Shown in pieces: positions 17,050-26,198 of a stretch of 64,000 nucleotides of DNA. The notes under the pieces are model-generated. The model did not search any database and had not been told where the DNA came from. It was given only the letters and a program-made list of their open reading frames with translations. How positions within the stretch are numbered: position 1 is the stretch's first letter; each line of letters starts with the position of its first letter. Origin of the DNA: Pseudomonas sp. RIT-PI-S (lineage in GTDB: Bacteria; Pseudomonadota; Gammaproteobacteria; Pseudomonadales; Pseudomonadaceae); assembly GCF_025642975.1 (NCBI RefSeq), contig NZ_JANZKJ010000001.1:372001-436000 (forward strand), given 5' to 3'. The position numbers were made by a program, and so were the translations under genes.

Positions 17050-18627
17050 ATGGCCCTCGATATTCACGCTCACCGCATCCTGATCCTCGACTTCGGTTCC
17101 CAGTACACCCAGCTGATTGCCCGCCGCGTTCGGGAAATTGGCGTGTATTGCGAACTGCATCCGTTCGACATGAGCGATGACGCGATCCGCGAATTCGCCC
17201 CGCGCGGGATCATCCTCGCCGGCGGCCCGGAATCCGTGCACATGGCCAACAGCCCGCGCGCACCGCAGGCCGTGTTCGACCTGAACGTGCCGCTGTTGGG
17301 CATTTGCTACGGCATGCAGACCATGGCCGAGCAGCTGGGCGGCCGTGTGGAAGGTTCGAACCTGCGTGAATTCGGCTATGCCCGCGTGGACGTGGTCGGC
17401 AAGAGCCGCCTGCTCGATGGCATCGAAGACCATGTAGATGCCGACGGCGTGCTGGGCCTGGATGTGTGGATGAGCCACGGTGATAAGGTCACCGAGATCC
17501 CTTCGACCTTCCACGTGCTGGCCAGCACCCCAAGCTGCCCGATCGCCGGCATGGCGGACGACACCCGTGGCTACTACGGCGTGCAGTTCCACCCGGAAGT
17601 GACCCACACCAAACAAGGCGGCCGCATGCTGTCGCGCTTCGTGCTGGATATCTGCGGTTGCGAAGCCCTGTGGACGCCATCGCGCATTGCTGACGACGCC
17701 ATCGAGCAGATCCGTGCCCAGGTCGGCGACGCCAACGTCTTGCTGGGCCTGTCCGGCGGTGTGGACTCATCCGTGGTCGCGGCCTTGCTGCACAAGGCCA
17801 TCGGTGACCAGCTCACCTGCGTGTTCGTAGACAACGGCCTGCTGCGCTTGCATGAAGGCGAGCAGGTCATGGCTATGTTCGCCGAGAACATGGGCGTGAA
17901 GGTCATCCGCGCCAACGCCGAGGCGCAATTCCTGGATAACCTTGCCGGCGAGGCGGACCCAGAGAAAAAACGCAAGATCATCGGCCGCACTTTCATCGAC
18001 GTGTTCGATGCCGAGGCCAGCAAACTGCATAACATCCAGTTCCTGGCCCAGGGCACCATCTACCCGGACGTGATCGAGTCGGCTGGCGCTAAGAGCGGCA
18101 AGGCGCACGTGATCAAGTCGCACCACAACGTGGGCGGCCTGCCGGAGGAAATGAACCTCAAGCTGGTCGAACCGCTGCGTGAGCTGTTCAAGGACGAAGT
18201 GCGCCGCCTCGGCCTGGAACTGGGCCTGCCTTACGACATGGTCTACCGTCATCCCTTCCCAGGCCCGGGCCTGGGCGTGCGGATTCTTGGTGAAGTGAAG
18301 AAGGAATACGCCGACCTGCTGCGCTTGGCGGACCACATCTTCATCGAAGAGCTGCGCAACGCCGATTGGTACCACAAGGTCAGCCAGGCCTTCGTGGTGT
18401 TCCAGCCAGTGAAATCAGTGGGTGTGGTCGGCGACGGCCGCCGTTACGCCTGGGTCGTAGCCCTGCGCGCGGTAGAAACCATCGACTTCATGACCGCCCG
18501 CTGGGCGCACCTGCCTTACGAGCTGCTGGAAAAAGTCAGCGGGCGCATCATCAACGAGATCGAAGGCATCTCGCGGGTGACGTACGACGTGAGCAGCAAG
18601 CCGCCGGCGACTATTGAGTGGGAATGA
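17050..18627 (+). CDS. guaA: GMP synthase (glutamine-hydrolysing)
   Basis: Converts XMP to GMP using ATP and glutamine. The 525-residue protein has an N-terminal class I glutamine amidotransferase domain (nucleophile C86 in [20 protein letters not shown] supplies the His-Glu pair). An ATP-pyrophosphatase domain ([15 protein letters not shown]-loop; [13 protein letters not shown]) and a C-terminal dimerisation domain ending PPATIEWE complete it. The gene is intact. Its last codons and stop are the apparent attachment site of the island that follows: the integrase gene starts 288 bases downstream. Confidence 0.98.
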   Translation: MALDIHAHRILILDFGSQYTQLIARRVREIGVYCELHPFDMSDDAIREFAPRGIILAGGPESVHMANSPRAPQAVFDLNVPLLGICYGMQTMAEQLGGRVEGSNLREFGYARVDVVGKSRLLDGIEDHVDADGVLGLDVWMSHGDKVTEIPSTFHVLASTPSCPIAGMADDTRGYYGVQFHPEVTHTKQGGRMLSRFVLDICGCEALWTPSRIADDAIEQIRAQVGDANVLLGLSGGVDSSVVAALLHKAIGDQLTCVFVDNGLLRLHEGEQVMAMFAENMGVKVIRANAEAQFLDNLAGEADPEKKRKIIGRTFIDVFDAEASKLHNIQFLAQGTIYPDVIESAGAKSGKAHVIKSHHNVGGLPEEMNLKLVEPLRELFKDEVRRLGLELGLPYDMVYRHPFPGPGLGVRILGEVKKEYADLLRLADHIFIEELRNADWYHKVSQAFVVFQPVKSVGVVGDGRRYAWVVALRAVETIDFMTARWAHLPYELLEKVSGRIINEIEGISRVTYDVSSKPPATIEWE

Positions 18628-18629
18628 TC
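18617..18629. other. Candidate attL core at the guaA 3' end
   Basis: AGTGGGAATGATC covers the guaA stop codon. AGTGGAATGATC, one base shorter, occurs at 37061-37072, and CTATTGA precedes both (18611 and 37048). guaA 3' ends are known integration targets for tyrosine-recombinase islands. The imperfect match makes the exact core uncertain. Confidence 0.5.
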
Positions 18630-18663
18630 GGGCGTCCGGCACGATCTAGCAAAAAATGCCCTG

Positions 18664-18687
18664 AAGCCCGCGTAATTGCGGGCTTTT
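18664..18687. terminator. Terminator after guaA
   Basis: AAGCCCGC (18664-18671) and GCGGGCTT (18678-18685) form an 8-bp stem with loop GTAATT, followed by TTTTGGCTTTTT. It ends guaA transcription just inside the island boundary. Confidence 0.75.
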
Positions 18688-18733
18688 GGCTTTTTGGGTC
18701 TGGCAAGTTCAGGTAGCGTTCTGCATCGCCAAG

Positions 18734-18910
18734 CATGGTTTTTTTATGGCATGGTACGGGGTACCAACTGCATCCGATGCCATGCATGACGCTTGATACC
18801 ATGTCCCTTGTTTCAGGATGGGCGTGGTATCGGGATAGCCAAGAGGCCCGGTTTTACTGGGTTAAGCCCCATTCTTCCGCGCTTTTCAGAGCATGGTATT
18901 TTTTCATGGA
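18734..18910. repeat. Left-end cluster of CATGGTA-type motifs (candidate integrase arm sites)
   Basis: CATGGTTTTTTTATGG at 18734, the inverted form GATACCATG at 18795 and CATGGTATTTTTTCATGGA at 18892-18910 recur in the stretch between guaA and the integrase. A copy of the last, one T shorter, sits at 36979 near the other end. Such repeats on both sides of an element are expected for arm-type integrase binding sites; direct binding is inferred. Confidence 0.45.
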
Positions 18911-18914
18911 ATAA

Positions 18915-20135
18915 ATGAAAGCCATGCTCACTGATACCAAGCTTCGAAACCTCAAGCCGCAAGACAAGCTCTACAAGGTGATTGACCGCGATGGTTTGTA
19001 CGTGGCGGTTACACCGGCCGGCTCAATCTCCTTCCGCTACAACTACTCCATCAATGGCCGGCAGGAGACCATCACCTTCGGTCGTTATGGCTTGGGCGGG
19101 ATCACCCTGGCAGAGGCACGTGAGCGGCTAGGAGAGGCGAAGAGGATGATCGCCGCAGGTAAGTCGCCTGCTAAGGAGAAGGCGCGCGCGAAGGCTCGCA
19201 CGAAGGGCGCAGAGACCTTTGATGATTGGGCTGAAAAATGGCTGCGCGGCTATCAGATGGCGGACTCGACACGAGATATGCGCCGGTCAGTCTATGAGCG
19301 CGAATTGAAGCCGAAGTTTGGCAATCAGAAGCTCGCTGAAATCACTCATGAGGATCTGCGAGGACTGACCGACGCGATAGTGGAGCGGGGTGCGCCTGCA
19401 ACCGCTGTCCATTCGCGTGAGATCGTGCTGCAGGTCTTTCGTTGGGCCATTGAGCGTGGTCAGAAAGTTGAAAACCCCGCGGATCTAGTAAGGTCTGCCA
19501 GCATCGCTAAATTCGAGCCACGTGACCGGGCGTTGACGCCTGATGAAATTGCGCTGATGTATCAGTACATGGACAGGATTGGTACCGCTACTTCTGTTCG
19601 CGCCGCAGCCAAGCTCCTTCTGCTGACGATGGTGCGCAAGAGCGAGCTGACCAACGCGACGTGGAGTGAAATCAATTTCAGCGAGGCGCTATGGACGATC
19701 CCCAAAGAGCGTATGAAGCGCCGAAATCCTCATTTGGTGTTCCTGTCCCGGCAGGCACTGGATTTCTTCATCGCGTTGAAGACCCTGGCTGGAGGTTCTG
19801 AGTACGTGCTTCCGTCACGCTATGACACCGATTTACCAATGAGTGCGGCCACGATCAACCAGGTACTGACGCTCACTTATCGCCTTGCTCAAAAGGAAGG
19901 GGTGCCTCTGGGAAAGTTCGGCCCCCATGACCTACGCCGCACGGCCAGCACGCTGTTGCATGAGGCGGGCTACAACTCCGACTGGATCGAGAAGTGTCTC
20001 GCGCACGAGCAGAAAGGTGTGCGGGCCGTTTACAACAAGGCAGAGTACCGCGATCAGCGTCGTGCGATGTTGCAGGATTGGGCCGACATGATTGATGAAT
20101 GGACGCTTAAGAAACCTCGGAAAACTAATGGGTAG
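18915..20135 (+). CDS. Tyrosine-type site-specific integrase (P4-like)
   Basis: A 406-residue recombinase with the DUF4102-type arm-binding N-terminus (LTDTKLRNLKPQDKLYKVIDRDGLYVAVTP), a SAM-like core-binding domain (about 100-185) and a catalytic domain. The active residues are visible: R241 (TMVRKSELT), H338 and R341 (GPHDLRRTAS), H364 (CLAHEQKG) and Y373 (RAVYNKAEY). It should integrate and excise the island at the guaA 3' end. The start could be 18915 or 18924; neither has a strong ribosome site. Intact in length and motifs. Confidence 0.93.
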   Translation: MKAMLTDTKLRNLKPQDKLYKVIDRDGLYVAVTPAGSISFRYNYSINGRQETITFGRYGLGGITLAEARERLGEAKRMIAAGKSPAKEKARAKARTKGAETFDDWAEKWLRGYQMADSTRDMRRSVYERELKPKFGNQKLAEITHEDLRGLTDAIVERGAPATAVHSREIVLQVFRWAIERGQKVENPADLVRSASIAKFEPRDRALTPDEIALMYQYMDRIGTATSVRAAAKLLLLTMVRKSELTNATWSEINFSEALWTIPKERMKRRNPHLVFLSRQALDFFIALKTLAGGSEYVLPSRYDTDLPMSAATINQVLTLTYRLAQKEGVPLGKFGPHDLRRTASTLLHEAGYNSDWIEKCLAHEQKGVRAVYNKAEYRDQRRAMLQDWADMIDEWTLKKPRKTNG

Positions 20136-20262
20136 CTTGCGTAATCGCCTCTCGTTTCAGCCATCGTTTGATGGAAAATTGCACTGCACTTGACCACTGA
20201 TTTCACCAGTGCAGACGAACCATTCATCAAGCCGGCAGAAGTATCCATGCTGTTCCTTGTTT

Positions 20263-20282
20263 ATACATGTAGCCACATGTAT
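20263..20282. repeat. Perfect inverted repeat ATACATGT-AGCC-ACATGTAT
   Basis: Two 8-base arms (20263-20270 and 20275-20282) with a 4-base spacer lie in the short region between the convergent integrase and res genes. It has the shape of an operator or a recombination-related site, but no promoter for a flanking gene should be here, as both genes end into this region. Confidence 0.45.
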
Positions 20283-20343
20283 CCAGGAGCGATGGTGTTT
20301 TAAGGCGTACCTTTTCTTACGATTGCTAGTCTCTAGAAATAGA

Positions 20344-20370
20344 AAAGCCGACACGCAGCCGGCTTTCTTC
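20344..20370. terminator. Terminator between integrase and res
   Basis: AAAGCCG (20344-20350) pairs with CGGCTTT (20360-20366), and CTTC follows. The weak stem with T-rich/A-rich flanks could act in both directions between the convergent genes. Confidence 0.5.
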
Positions 20371-20384
20371 TCAATGCTTTATCT

Positions 20385-23015
20385 CTATAGGTTTTTGAGC
20401 AATTCACAGGCATCTGCCCAAGAGTACGCGCCTTCCAATGGGCTGTGCTCAAAGACCATCAGGTAGCGAAAATTCCGCCCAGCACACCTTTCCCAATACT
20501 TCCCAAGCTCGATTTTCGCGCTGGAGTCCGAGTTATCTCGGTCACTACCCTTTGTCTCCAGGAGGATAATGAGACCTGAGCGCAGTTTCAGAACGAAATC
20601 AGGATAGTGGTTGATCGGTCCATTAAGAACGAACCCCCGGCCGCTTGAATTCCGATGCCACCAACGGACATTCTCACAGTCCGACAGGAATTCGGACATG
20701 CGCTCTTCAAGACCATTACCCTTCTCTTCACGAACGTACAGAGAGTTCTCTGCCGCGAGTGGAGCCTTCTGACGTGGGGCAATCTCCAGTGGCAGTTGAT
20801 AGGAAGGTCGTGTGTCCACTTTGTTCAGGTCGATCCATTGCTTGAAGCGCCTGCGCGAGAAGCCCAACATTTCGCTACGAACACGCTGCTTGATGCTCTC
20901 GACATAGGCATGCTGCTGTTCAAGCACCTCATCCAATTGACCGGCACTCAGCCTAGCCAGAATCTTACGGATGTATGCCTGCAAATCTGCTTCAGCCAGT
21001 GGCGGCATCTTGCCCAGCCAGTTGCCTACCAATCCTGTGAGCTGACGCCGCTTGCCCTCGGAATCCAGGCTGGACAGGTAGTCCTTCAGCTTGCGAATCT
21101 CGTTGTCCTTCAGCTGAATCTTCGTAGGTTCGTAATCACCTTGCGAGCTACCTACGCGAAGGAGGTCGAGCTTTACTAAGCCGCCGCTCACAGGAGTAAC
21201 TGCAAAGTCGTTCACGTCGCAATCTGCCAGACGAAACTCTTGGTCGAGCAATTGAGATTTGTCGAGTAGAACGCCGCCGTCTTCGTCAGCAAAAATCAGC
21301 CCCGAAGGCGCTTTCCGGTAGAACTGGGGAAGTTTGAGTGCCTTGATCTCATCAACGAATTCTGGCCTGACGGAAAACAGTTCCATTGCGCCTCTCACTT
21401 CATTTGGGATGTGCTTGCCGCCGTTGGTGGCCGTAGCTACCAGCTCTGCATTGGCTTGGCGCGCAGCCTCCAGCGTCGATTCAAGCAATTCTTCACCACT
21501 CAGCTCGCTGCCATCACCCAGTTCACTACTGCCACTCGATGACAGCTCGAAAGCGTCTGAATCCCCATCAAAGGAGTGCGTGAATAACAGCCCTGGCTGA
21601 GATTTTGTTAGCTCAGACGTAGCTGTCTTTGAGGTCTGAGTATCTGACTTAGGATCGCTTGAAACGAGATCTGGCGTCCTGAAATCCGCACGGCTGAAAC
21701 CAGCCCTGTTTAGACCGACAACAATCCTTTCTAGCGTCTGACTGAATACGCTGGAAGCCGTCAGCACATAGCTCATGTTGAGTGGTTCCTGGCCATGAGC
21801 GCGAACGTATGGCTGTCGCAAAATTCGACCAAGAATCTGCTCTACATCCACCGCAGACGACCTGTCAGCCAGCGTGGCGAGAATGTAGGCAAACGGGCAG
21901 TCCCAACCTTCTTTCAAGGCGTTCACGGTGATGATGAATCGAACTGGACAGAACGGGGACATGAGGTCCAAACCGCTCAGCTCATCCTTGTCGGCAGTTT
22001 TGATCTTGATCCAGTCTTCGGCAATGCCATGCTCTAGTAGCTCAGCCTTCACCAGCTCGAAGGTTTTGGCATCAGCCTTGATTTTGCTTTCAGCTTGTAG
22101 CAACACGATAGGTCTGATGTACGTACGACCAGACTGCTCTTCTGCCTTCGCCTCAGCTTCGAGACGAGCCCTCAAATCAATTGCATGGGCAATGACGGAG
22201 GTACGGCTTGGAAGGTTTCTCACGATGACCGGGAGCTTGACCATGTGTTGATCACGCATCACCAGAGCATCTACGAAACTGATGATGTTCGCTCCGCTTC
22301 TTGGGGTTGCTGTCAACTCAAACACAAAGCTAGGGTTAAGGTTGCGAAGCATGTCTTGGGACAGGCTGCTAGTCACGTTGTGGCTTTCATCAACGACGAT
22401 GACTGGCTTCAAACCTGCCATTGAGGCGACAAGAGAGTAAGGGTCTACGCCCTCACCAACCACCACGGCCGTGGACGCCAAGTCGTCCAGCGCACTGTTC
22501 TCTTGGTAAAGCTTTCTGTCATCTTTGTTGCGCGCTTTCAAGCTGTCATAGGTCAGCACAGCGACGACAAGCCCGTCTTCCACCTCATCGCGAGACAGGA
22601 ATCCAGACAGCAAATCGCTCTTATCCATGATACTCACGCGGCCTTCAAACAAACGATTCAAAGCCTGTCGGTAAGGATGTGTTGGATTACGCAGCGCCCG
22701 CAGAACCTGATCCAAGATGGAAAGCGAAGGGACGAGCCACAGGCATAGCCGAGCGTCACCTTGGCGCTTCTGCAGCGCACTGAAAATGCTCGAAACAGCA
22801 TGAAGCCCGATAAAGGTTTTACCACCGGCAGTCGGCACCTTTGCACATACCTGTGGAGCGCCATGTGGGGCTGGTTGATAGCCAGGCATCTTGGTCGCGC
22901 CCAGTGCATCCCAGTGAGCGCGATAGGCTAACTGAGGATCATCACAAGCAGTCCAGCGACGAAGGAACAGCTCAAGATCTTCAATGACCTGACTCTGATA
23001 GGTGTTCAACTGCAT
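20385..23015 (-). CDS. res: Type III restriction enzyme, Res (helicase-nuclease) subunit
   Basis: An 876-residue superfamily-2 translocase/helicase with a C-terminal nuclease. The Walker A motif PTAGGKT is at 61-67, the DESH box at 209-212, and a later helicase motif VEQILGRILRQPYV is present. The C-terminal PD-(D/E)xK nuclease is visible as HYPDFVLKL with D806 and ETK at 820-822. Together with Mod it cleaves DNA with unmethylated sites after ATP-dependent communication. The gene starts 11 bases after the mod stop, so the two are one operon read leftward. All catalytic motifs look intact, so restriction is probably active. Confidence 0.93.
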   Translation of the reverse strand: MQLNTYQSQVIEDLELFLRRWTACDDPQLAYRAHWDALGATKMPGYQPAPHGAPQVCAKVPTAGGKTFIGLHAVSSIFSALQKRQGDARLCLWLVPSLSILDQVLRALRNPTHPYRQALNRLFEGRVSIMDKSDLLSGFLSRDEVEDGLVVAVLTYDSLKARNKDDRKLYQENSALDDLASTAVVVGEGVDPYSLVASMAGLKPVIVVDESHNVTSSLSQDMLRNLNPSFVFELTATPRSGANIISFVDALVMRDQHMVKLPVIVRNLPSRTSVIAHAIDLRARLEAEAKAEEQSGRTYIRPIVLLQAESKIKADAKTFELVKAELLEHGIAEDWIKIKTADKDELSGLDLMSPFCPVRFIITVNALKEGWDCPFAYILATLADRSSAVDVEQILGRILRQPYVRAHGQEPLNMSYVLTASSVFSQTLERIVVGLNRAGFSRADFRTPDLVSSDPKSDTQTSKTATSELTKSQPGLLFTHSFDGDSDAFELSSSGSSELGDGSELSGEELLESTLEAARQANAELVATATNGGKHIPNEVRGAMELFSVRPEFVDEIKALKLPQFYRKAPSGLIFADEDGGVLLDKSQLLDQEFRLADCDVNDFAVTPVSGGLVKLDLLRVGSSQGDYEPTKIQLKDNEIRKLKDYLSSLDSEGKRRQLTGLVGNWLGKMPPLAEADLQAYIRKILARLSAGQLDEVLEQQHAYVESIKQRVRSEMLGFSRRRFKQWIDLNKVDTRPSYQLPLEIAPRQKAPLAAENSLYVREEKGNGLEERMSEFLSDCENVRWWHRNSSGRGFVLNGPINHYPDFVLKLRSGLIILLETKGSDRDNSDSSAKIELGKYWERCAGRNFRYLMVFEHSPLEGAYSWADACELLKNL

Positions 23016-23026
23016 TTTCCAAATCC

Positions 23027-24613
23027 TCAGAGTCGAGCAATGTCGCGTGGAATTTTCTTGAAGCCAATGCCGTGCCGGCGCATGAAGTCTTCACCCAATG
23101 CCAGCTGGTCGGCGTAAACCAGTACAGGTCCAGCGACCTTCACCAGCTCAGCCAGAAGTTCTAAGTCAAGCGTCGTTACGGAGTGCTCTTCATACGCAAA
23201 AAAGACTCGCAGACCATTTGCTTCTCCAAGCCAGTAGCGGTGCTGGCTTTCAGCAAATTGCGAACCAGTACCCTCAACGACTCCTTCCTGCCATGCTACA
23301 TAGCTACGGATTGCATCGATTCCAGCAGCAGGGTTCAGGTTGCCGTATTCCACAAACAGCGGTTCACCCAGTGCGTAATAGGTGAAGCCACCACCCAATC
23401 CTGCGACTGCCTTGCTCTTGTCGCCATAGCCATTAGCTACCCGCTTGATGCGTTCAGCGGTAAGCGATTCGGCGTAGTCCATCATCTCAATCAGGATGAA
23501 GCGCCGAGTACCCTCGTCCTGGGCGTTCGCCTTCAAAACGGCGTGTCCGGTTGTACCAGACCCAGCATAGGAATCGAGGATGATGGAGTCGCTATCAGCC
23601 GCAATGTCCAAAATTCGACCGATCAGGCTACTTGGCTTGGGGGTGTCGAAAGACGATGAGCCAGAGAAGATAGCCCGCATTTCGTTTTTCGAGCTGCGAT
23701 TGCTACCCACGTCTTTTTTCCACAATGTGCGGGGCACTAGGTCACCCACCTCACTGAGATACCGTTTAATGCTTGGCCGGGCATCCCCGGTTGGCCCCCA
23801 CCAGACGCGACCCTCAGCGTCGAGAGCGCGCAGCTTTTCCTCGGAGACCCGCCAGAACCGTCCTGGAGGTGGAGAGAAATCACGCCCAGTGGGACCTGTG
23901 ATGGTGAACAGACCTTTGGAGTAGGGCTTGTTGGCAAAGGGATCGCCCGCAATCCAAGGGCCGTTAGGATCGTCATCTGGATTGTCATAGATGGAATCCG
24001 ATTCAGCGGTACGAGCCAGCCGAGCAGGAACCCAGTTCGGACGTTTGGAGTAGACCAGGATGTAGTCATGGTCTGTAGAGAATTGGCTAGCGGAGTTTCG
24101 TGGAGAATCCGCTTTTTCCCAAATCACGCAGGTCACGAAATTCGCAGCGCCGAATATCTCATCCAGAACCGGGCGAAGGATACCCACCGCGTTGTCATCT
24201 ATCGAAACCCAAATTGACCCATCTTCGGAAAGCAGTCGATGAAGGAGCTTTAGACGCGGATACATCATGCAGAGCCATTTGTCTTGACGACTCATATCCT
24301 CGTTTTCTTTGCCAACTATCTTTCCAAGCCATTTTTTGATCCTTGGGTCGTTAACGTTGTCGTTGTAGACCCAGTTTTCATTGCCTGTGTTGTACGGTGG
24401 ATCGATGTAAACGCATTTCACTTTTCCCTCATACTCAGGCAGCAAGCTTTTGAGAGCTTCCAGATTATCGCCATGGATAATCTTGTTATCGATGCTGTTC
24501 TTCGGCAGGCTCTCTTGAGCTGAAAAAGTGAATTGTTTGCGCAGAACGCGATAGGTTACATCCCGATGATGGTTTCGGACTTGATCCTTTCCGACCCAGT
24601 GCAATGTAGGCAT
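23027..24613 (-). CDS. mod: Type III DNA methyltransferase, Mod subunit
   Basis: A 528-residue N6-adenine methyltransferase of the beta order: the DPPY motif (IDPPYNTGNENWVYND, 71-74) precedes the SAM-binding motif DSYAGSGTTG (about 347-356). A variable target-recognition region lies between them (roughly 160-330). It methylates one strand of an asymmetric site and supplies specificity to Res. ATG 24613 gives the family N-terminus MPTLHWVGKDQV; the longer start at 24700 adds non-conserved residues. It is shorter than EcoP15I Mod but within the range of the family. I see no simple-sequence tract that would suggest phase variation. Confidence 0.93.
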   Translation of the reverse strand: MPTLHWVGKDQVRNHHRDVTYRVLRKQFTFSAQESLPKNSIDNKIIHGDNLEALKSLLPEYEGKVKCVYIDPPYNTGNENWVYNDNVNDPRIKKWLGKIVGKENEDMSRQDKWLCMMYPRLKLLHRLLSEDGSIWVSIDDNAVGILRPVLDEIFGAANFVTCVIWEKADSPRNSASQFSTDHDYILVYSKRPNWVPARLARTAESDSIYDNPDDDPNGPWIAGDPFANKPYSKGLFTITGPTGRDFSPPPGRFWRVSEEKLRALDAEGRVWWGPTGDARPSIKRYLSEVGDLVPRTLWKKDVGSNRSSKNEMRAIFSGSSSFDTPKPSSLIGRILDIAADSDSIILDSYAGSGTTGHAVLKANAQDEGTRRFILIEMMDYAESLTAERIKRVANGYGDKSKAVAGLGGGFTYYALGEPLFVEYGNLNPAAGIDAIRSYVAWQEGVVEGTGSQFAESQHRYWLGEANGLRVFFAYEEHSVTTLDLELLAELVKVAGPVLVYADQLALGEDFMRRHGIGFKKIPRDIARL

Positions 24614-24943
24614 GATGCTAGCCTTGTCCTCGAAAAATGAAGCAGAAACCTGCCTCCGAAGGCAGCCGGTGATTTGACACCATGATCCCCTCCAAGGCAA
24701 GCGAGGACTGGCTCTCTAGGCGCTGCCGACGAGTCTCCCATGGCGCGTAACGTGCTTGGGGCGTTAGGGGTCACGCCTCTGGATTTCTGTGTGGCATACC
24801 TCAGTATTCATTCGTCAGCTGCCAGTCGTGGATTTCGCTTTCGGCCTTAGCCATGCGAAAGACTGGTCAGATCGAATGCAGCTGGCCGGACATGTTGAAT
24901 GCAAGCGTTTGATCAGGTGTGTGTAATACCCAGCTGCACGCAC
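24614..24943. other. Intergenic region upstream of mod with a 5'-leader hairpin
   Basis: About 330 bases with no supportable gene. A 6-bp hairpin CTGCCT/AGGCAG (24650-24665; on the minus strand the loop is TCGG, a stable tetraloop) lies about 37 bases before the mod start, followed on the minus strand by GTTTCTGCTTCATTTTT. It may end transcription from the upstream leftward gene or attenuate mod. Confidence 0.45.
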
Positions 24944-25894
24944 TCATACTGTTGGAAGCCGGAAGCAGTCAGGAATTGAGCTGATAGCTTTGGATACTGC
25001 CTGGCGCTCGATCTCCAGCCTGCGCGCAATTTCTGACTGATTGAAACCGAGTTTCTGGAGCACAACTATCTGCTTCTTTCGGTCAGAAAATCGTGTGTCG
25101 ACCATCAGGCGAGCGATATTTCTGAGCTCTGCCTCATCAGCCACCTGAACCGTCTGGCTGAGCATGTACTGAAAGAAGTATGAGTCGACAAGCTCGTCAC
25201 CTGATTTGGCTTGAGGCTTCGCTCGTATAGCGCACTGTCTGCTCAATCTCGCGAGTTCAATGTCAAACTGCGCTACGGCTCTCTTTGCTTGCCTGTACGC
25301 GGGATTCCAGCTGCCATCATGCGTTTTTGGACGATGCGTTGTGCAGTAAAGGTTGCTCAGGCGTAGGTGCTCGTCTGCGTCGCGCTGACCCTCTCCAGTA
25401 GCGAAGGATGCGAGCTCGGCTTGAGTGCCACAAAACCTACAAAAGCCCTTCAAACGCTGGTTGTTTAAGCCGTCTACATCTTCAGATGATGGTTTCTTTC
25501 GCTTACATGCCATCACCAATTCGATCAGCGTCTCAAGCGTCGCAATAAAGCTGCGGTCTTTCTTCGACTGTTGGTCGCGGGTCAAAACAAACGCGCGTAG
25601 GAGTTGGCGCTGCAAGCGGATCATGGCGGGAAACCCTACCAGTTTCATGATTGCACTGAATGCCACGCCTGTACCGGCTCCGGGTATATGTCCTTGGTAG
25701 CGAGCAGGAATTTCTTCGGCGTACGCCGCGACGGCTGGGTCGATGAGTTCCTCTACTAGCCTCGCGATTGGATAGCGTTTCGAGGCAGTGGAGTAGGCGC
25801 TCCAGCGACCACCGAACTGTTTTATGGCCTCTGAAACGGTGGCGTCACACCCTTCCCAAATGGCTATGGTTGATTGTTTTTTCATGTCAACCAT
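24944..25894 (-). CDS. Hypothetical protein with CxxC...CxxH zinc-site and C-terminal helix-turn-helix
   Basis: About 316 residues if started at ATG 25894 (a TTG at 25903 and an ATG at 25885 are alternatives). The central part has GFCRFCGTQ and YCTTHRP, a likely zinc site. The C-terminus has LQKLGFNQSEIARRLEIERQAVSKAISSI, a sigma-like helix-turn-helix with the pattern G-x-N-Q-x-E-I-A. I do not recognise a named family. Its place next to the restriction pair and divergent from the AlpA-like gene suggests an island-encoded regulator or DNA-binding factor; that is inference. Confidence 0.7.
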   Translation of the reverse strand: MVDMKKQSTIAIWEGCDATVSEAIKQFGGRWSAYSTASKRYPIARLVEELIDPAVAAYAEEIPARYQGHIPGAGTGVAFSAIMKLVGFPAMIRLQRQLLRAFVLTRDQQSKKDRSFIATLETLIELVMACKRKKPSSEDVDGLNNQRLKGFCRFCGTQAELASFATGEGQRDADEHLRLSNLYCTTHRPKTHDGSWNPAYRQAKRAVAQFDIELARLSRQCAIRAKPQAKSGDELVDSYFFQYMLSQTVQVADEAELRNIARLMVDTRFSDRKKQIVVLQKLGFNQSEIARRLEIERQAVSKAISSIPDCFRLPTV

Positions 25895-25976
25895 TTTAGC
25901 CAATCATTCCGTCGAAGCAATAGGCACCCAAAGGCACCATCAGGCACTCATTCGCAGTGACTGGTAGGGCCTAGCA

Positions 25977-26195
25977 ATGCATGCATTGAATAGAAAACTC
26001 ATCAACAAAAAGACGCTCCTGACGATGATTCCGCTGTGTGAGCGCACGATCTATAACTTTGAGATGAAGGGGAAGTTCCCGCGCCGAATTGCGTTGAGTA
26101 GCCGCAAGGTCGTCTGGGATTTAGCTGAGGTTGAACAGTGGATAGATACATGCAAGGAGGCAGGCCCCGCGCGTAGGCCGGGAAGGGCGGTCTAA
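25977..26195 (+). CDS. AlpA/MerR-like small DNA-binding regulator
   Basis: A 72-residue protein fitting the AlpA family of small winged-helix regulators (LINKKTLLTMIPLCERTIYNFEMKGKFPRRIALSSRKVVWDLAEVEQWI, with the typical W-x-x-x-E-V-x-x-W end). Such proteins activate excision or replication genes of P4-like elements. It lies three bases before the replication gene and probably controls or is co-expressed with it. Confidence 0.8.
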   Translation: MHALNRKLINKKTLLTMIPLCERTIYNFEMKGKFPRRIALSSRKVVWDLAEVEQWIDTCKEAGPARRPGRAV

Positions 26196-26198
26196 GCG

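Noticed and set aside
18628..18914. tRNA gene as the integration site
   Set aside because: No cloverleaf-forming sequence is present; the repeat matches the end of guaA instead.
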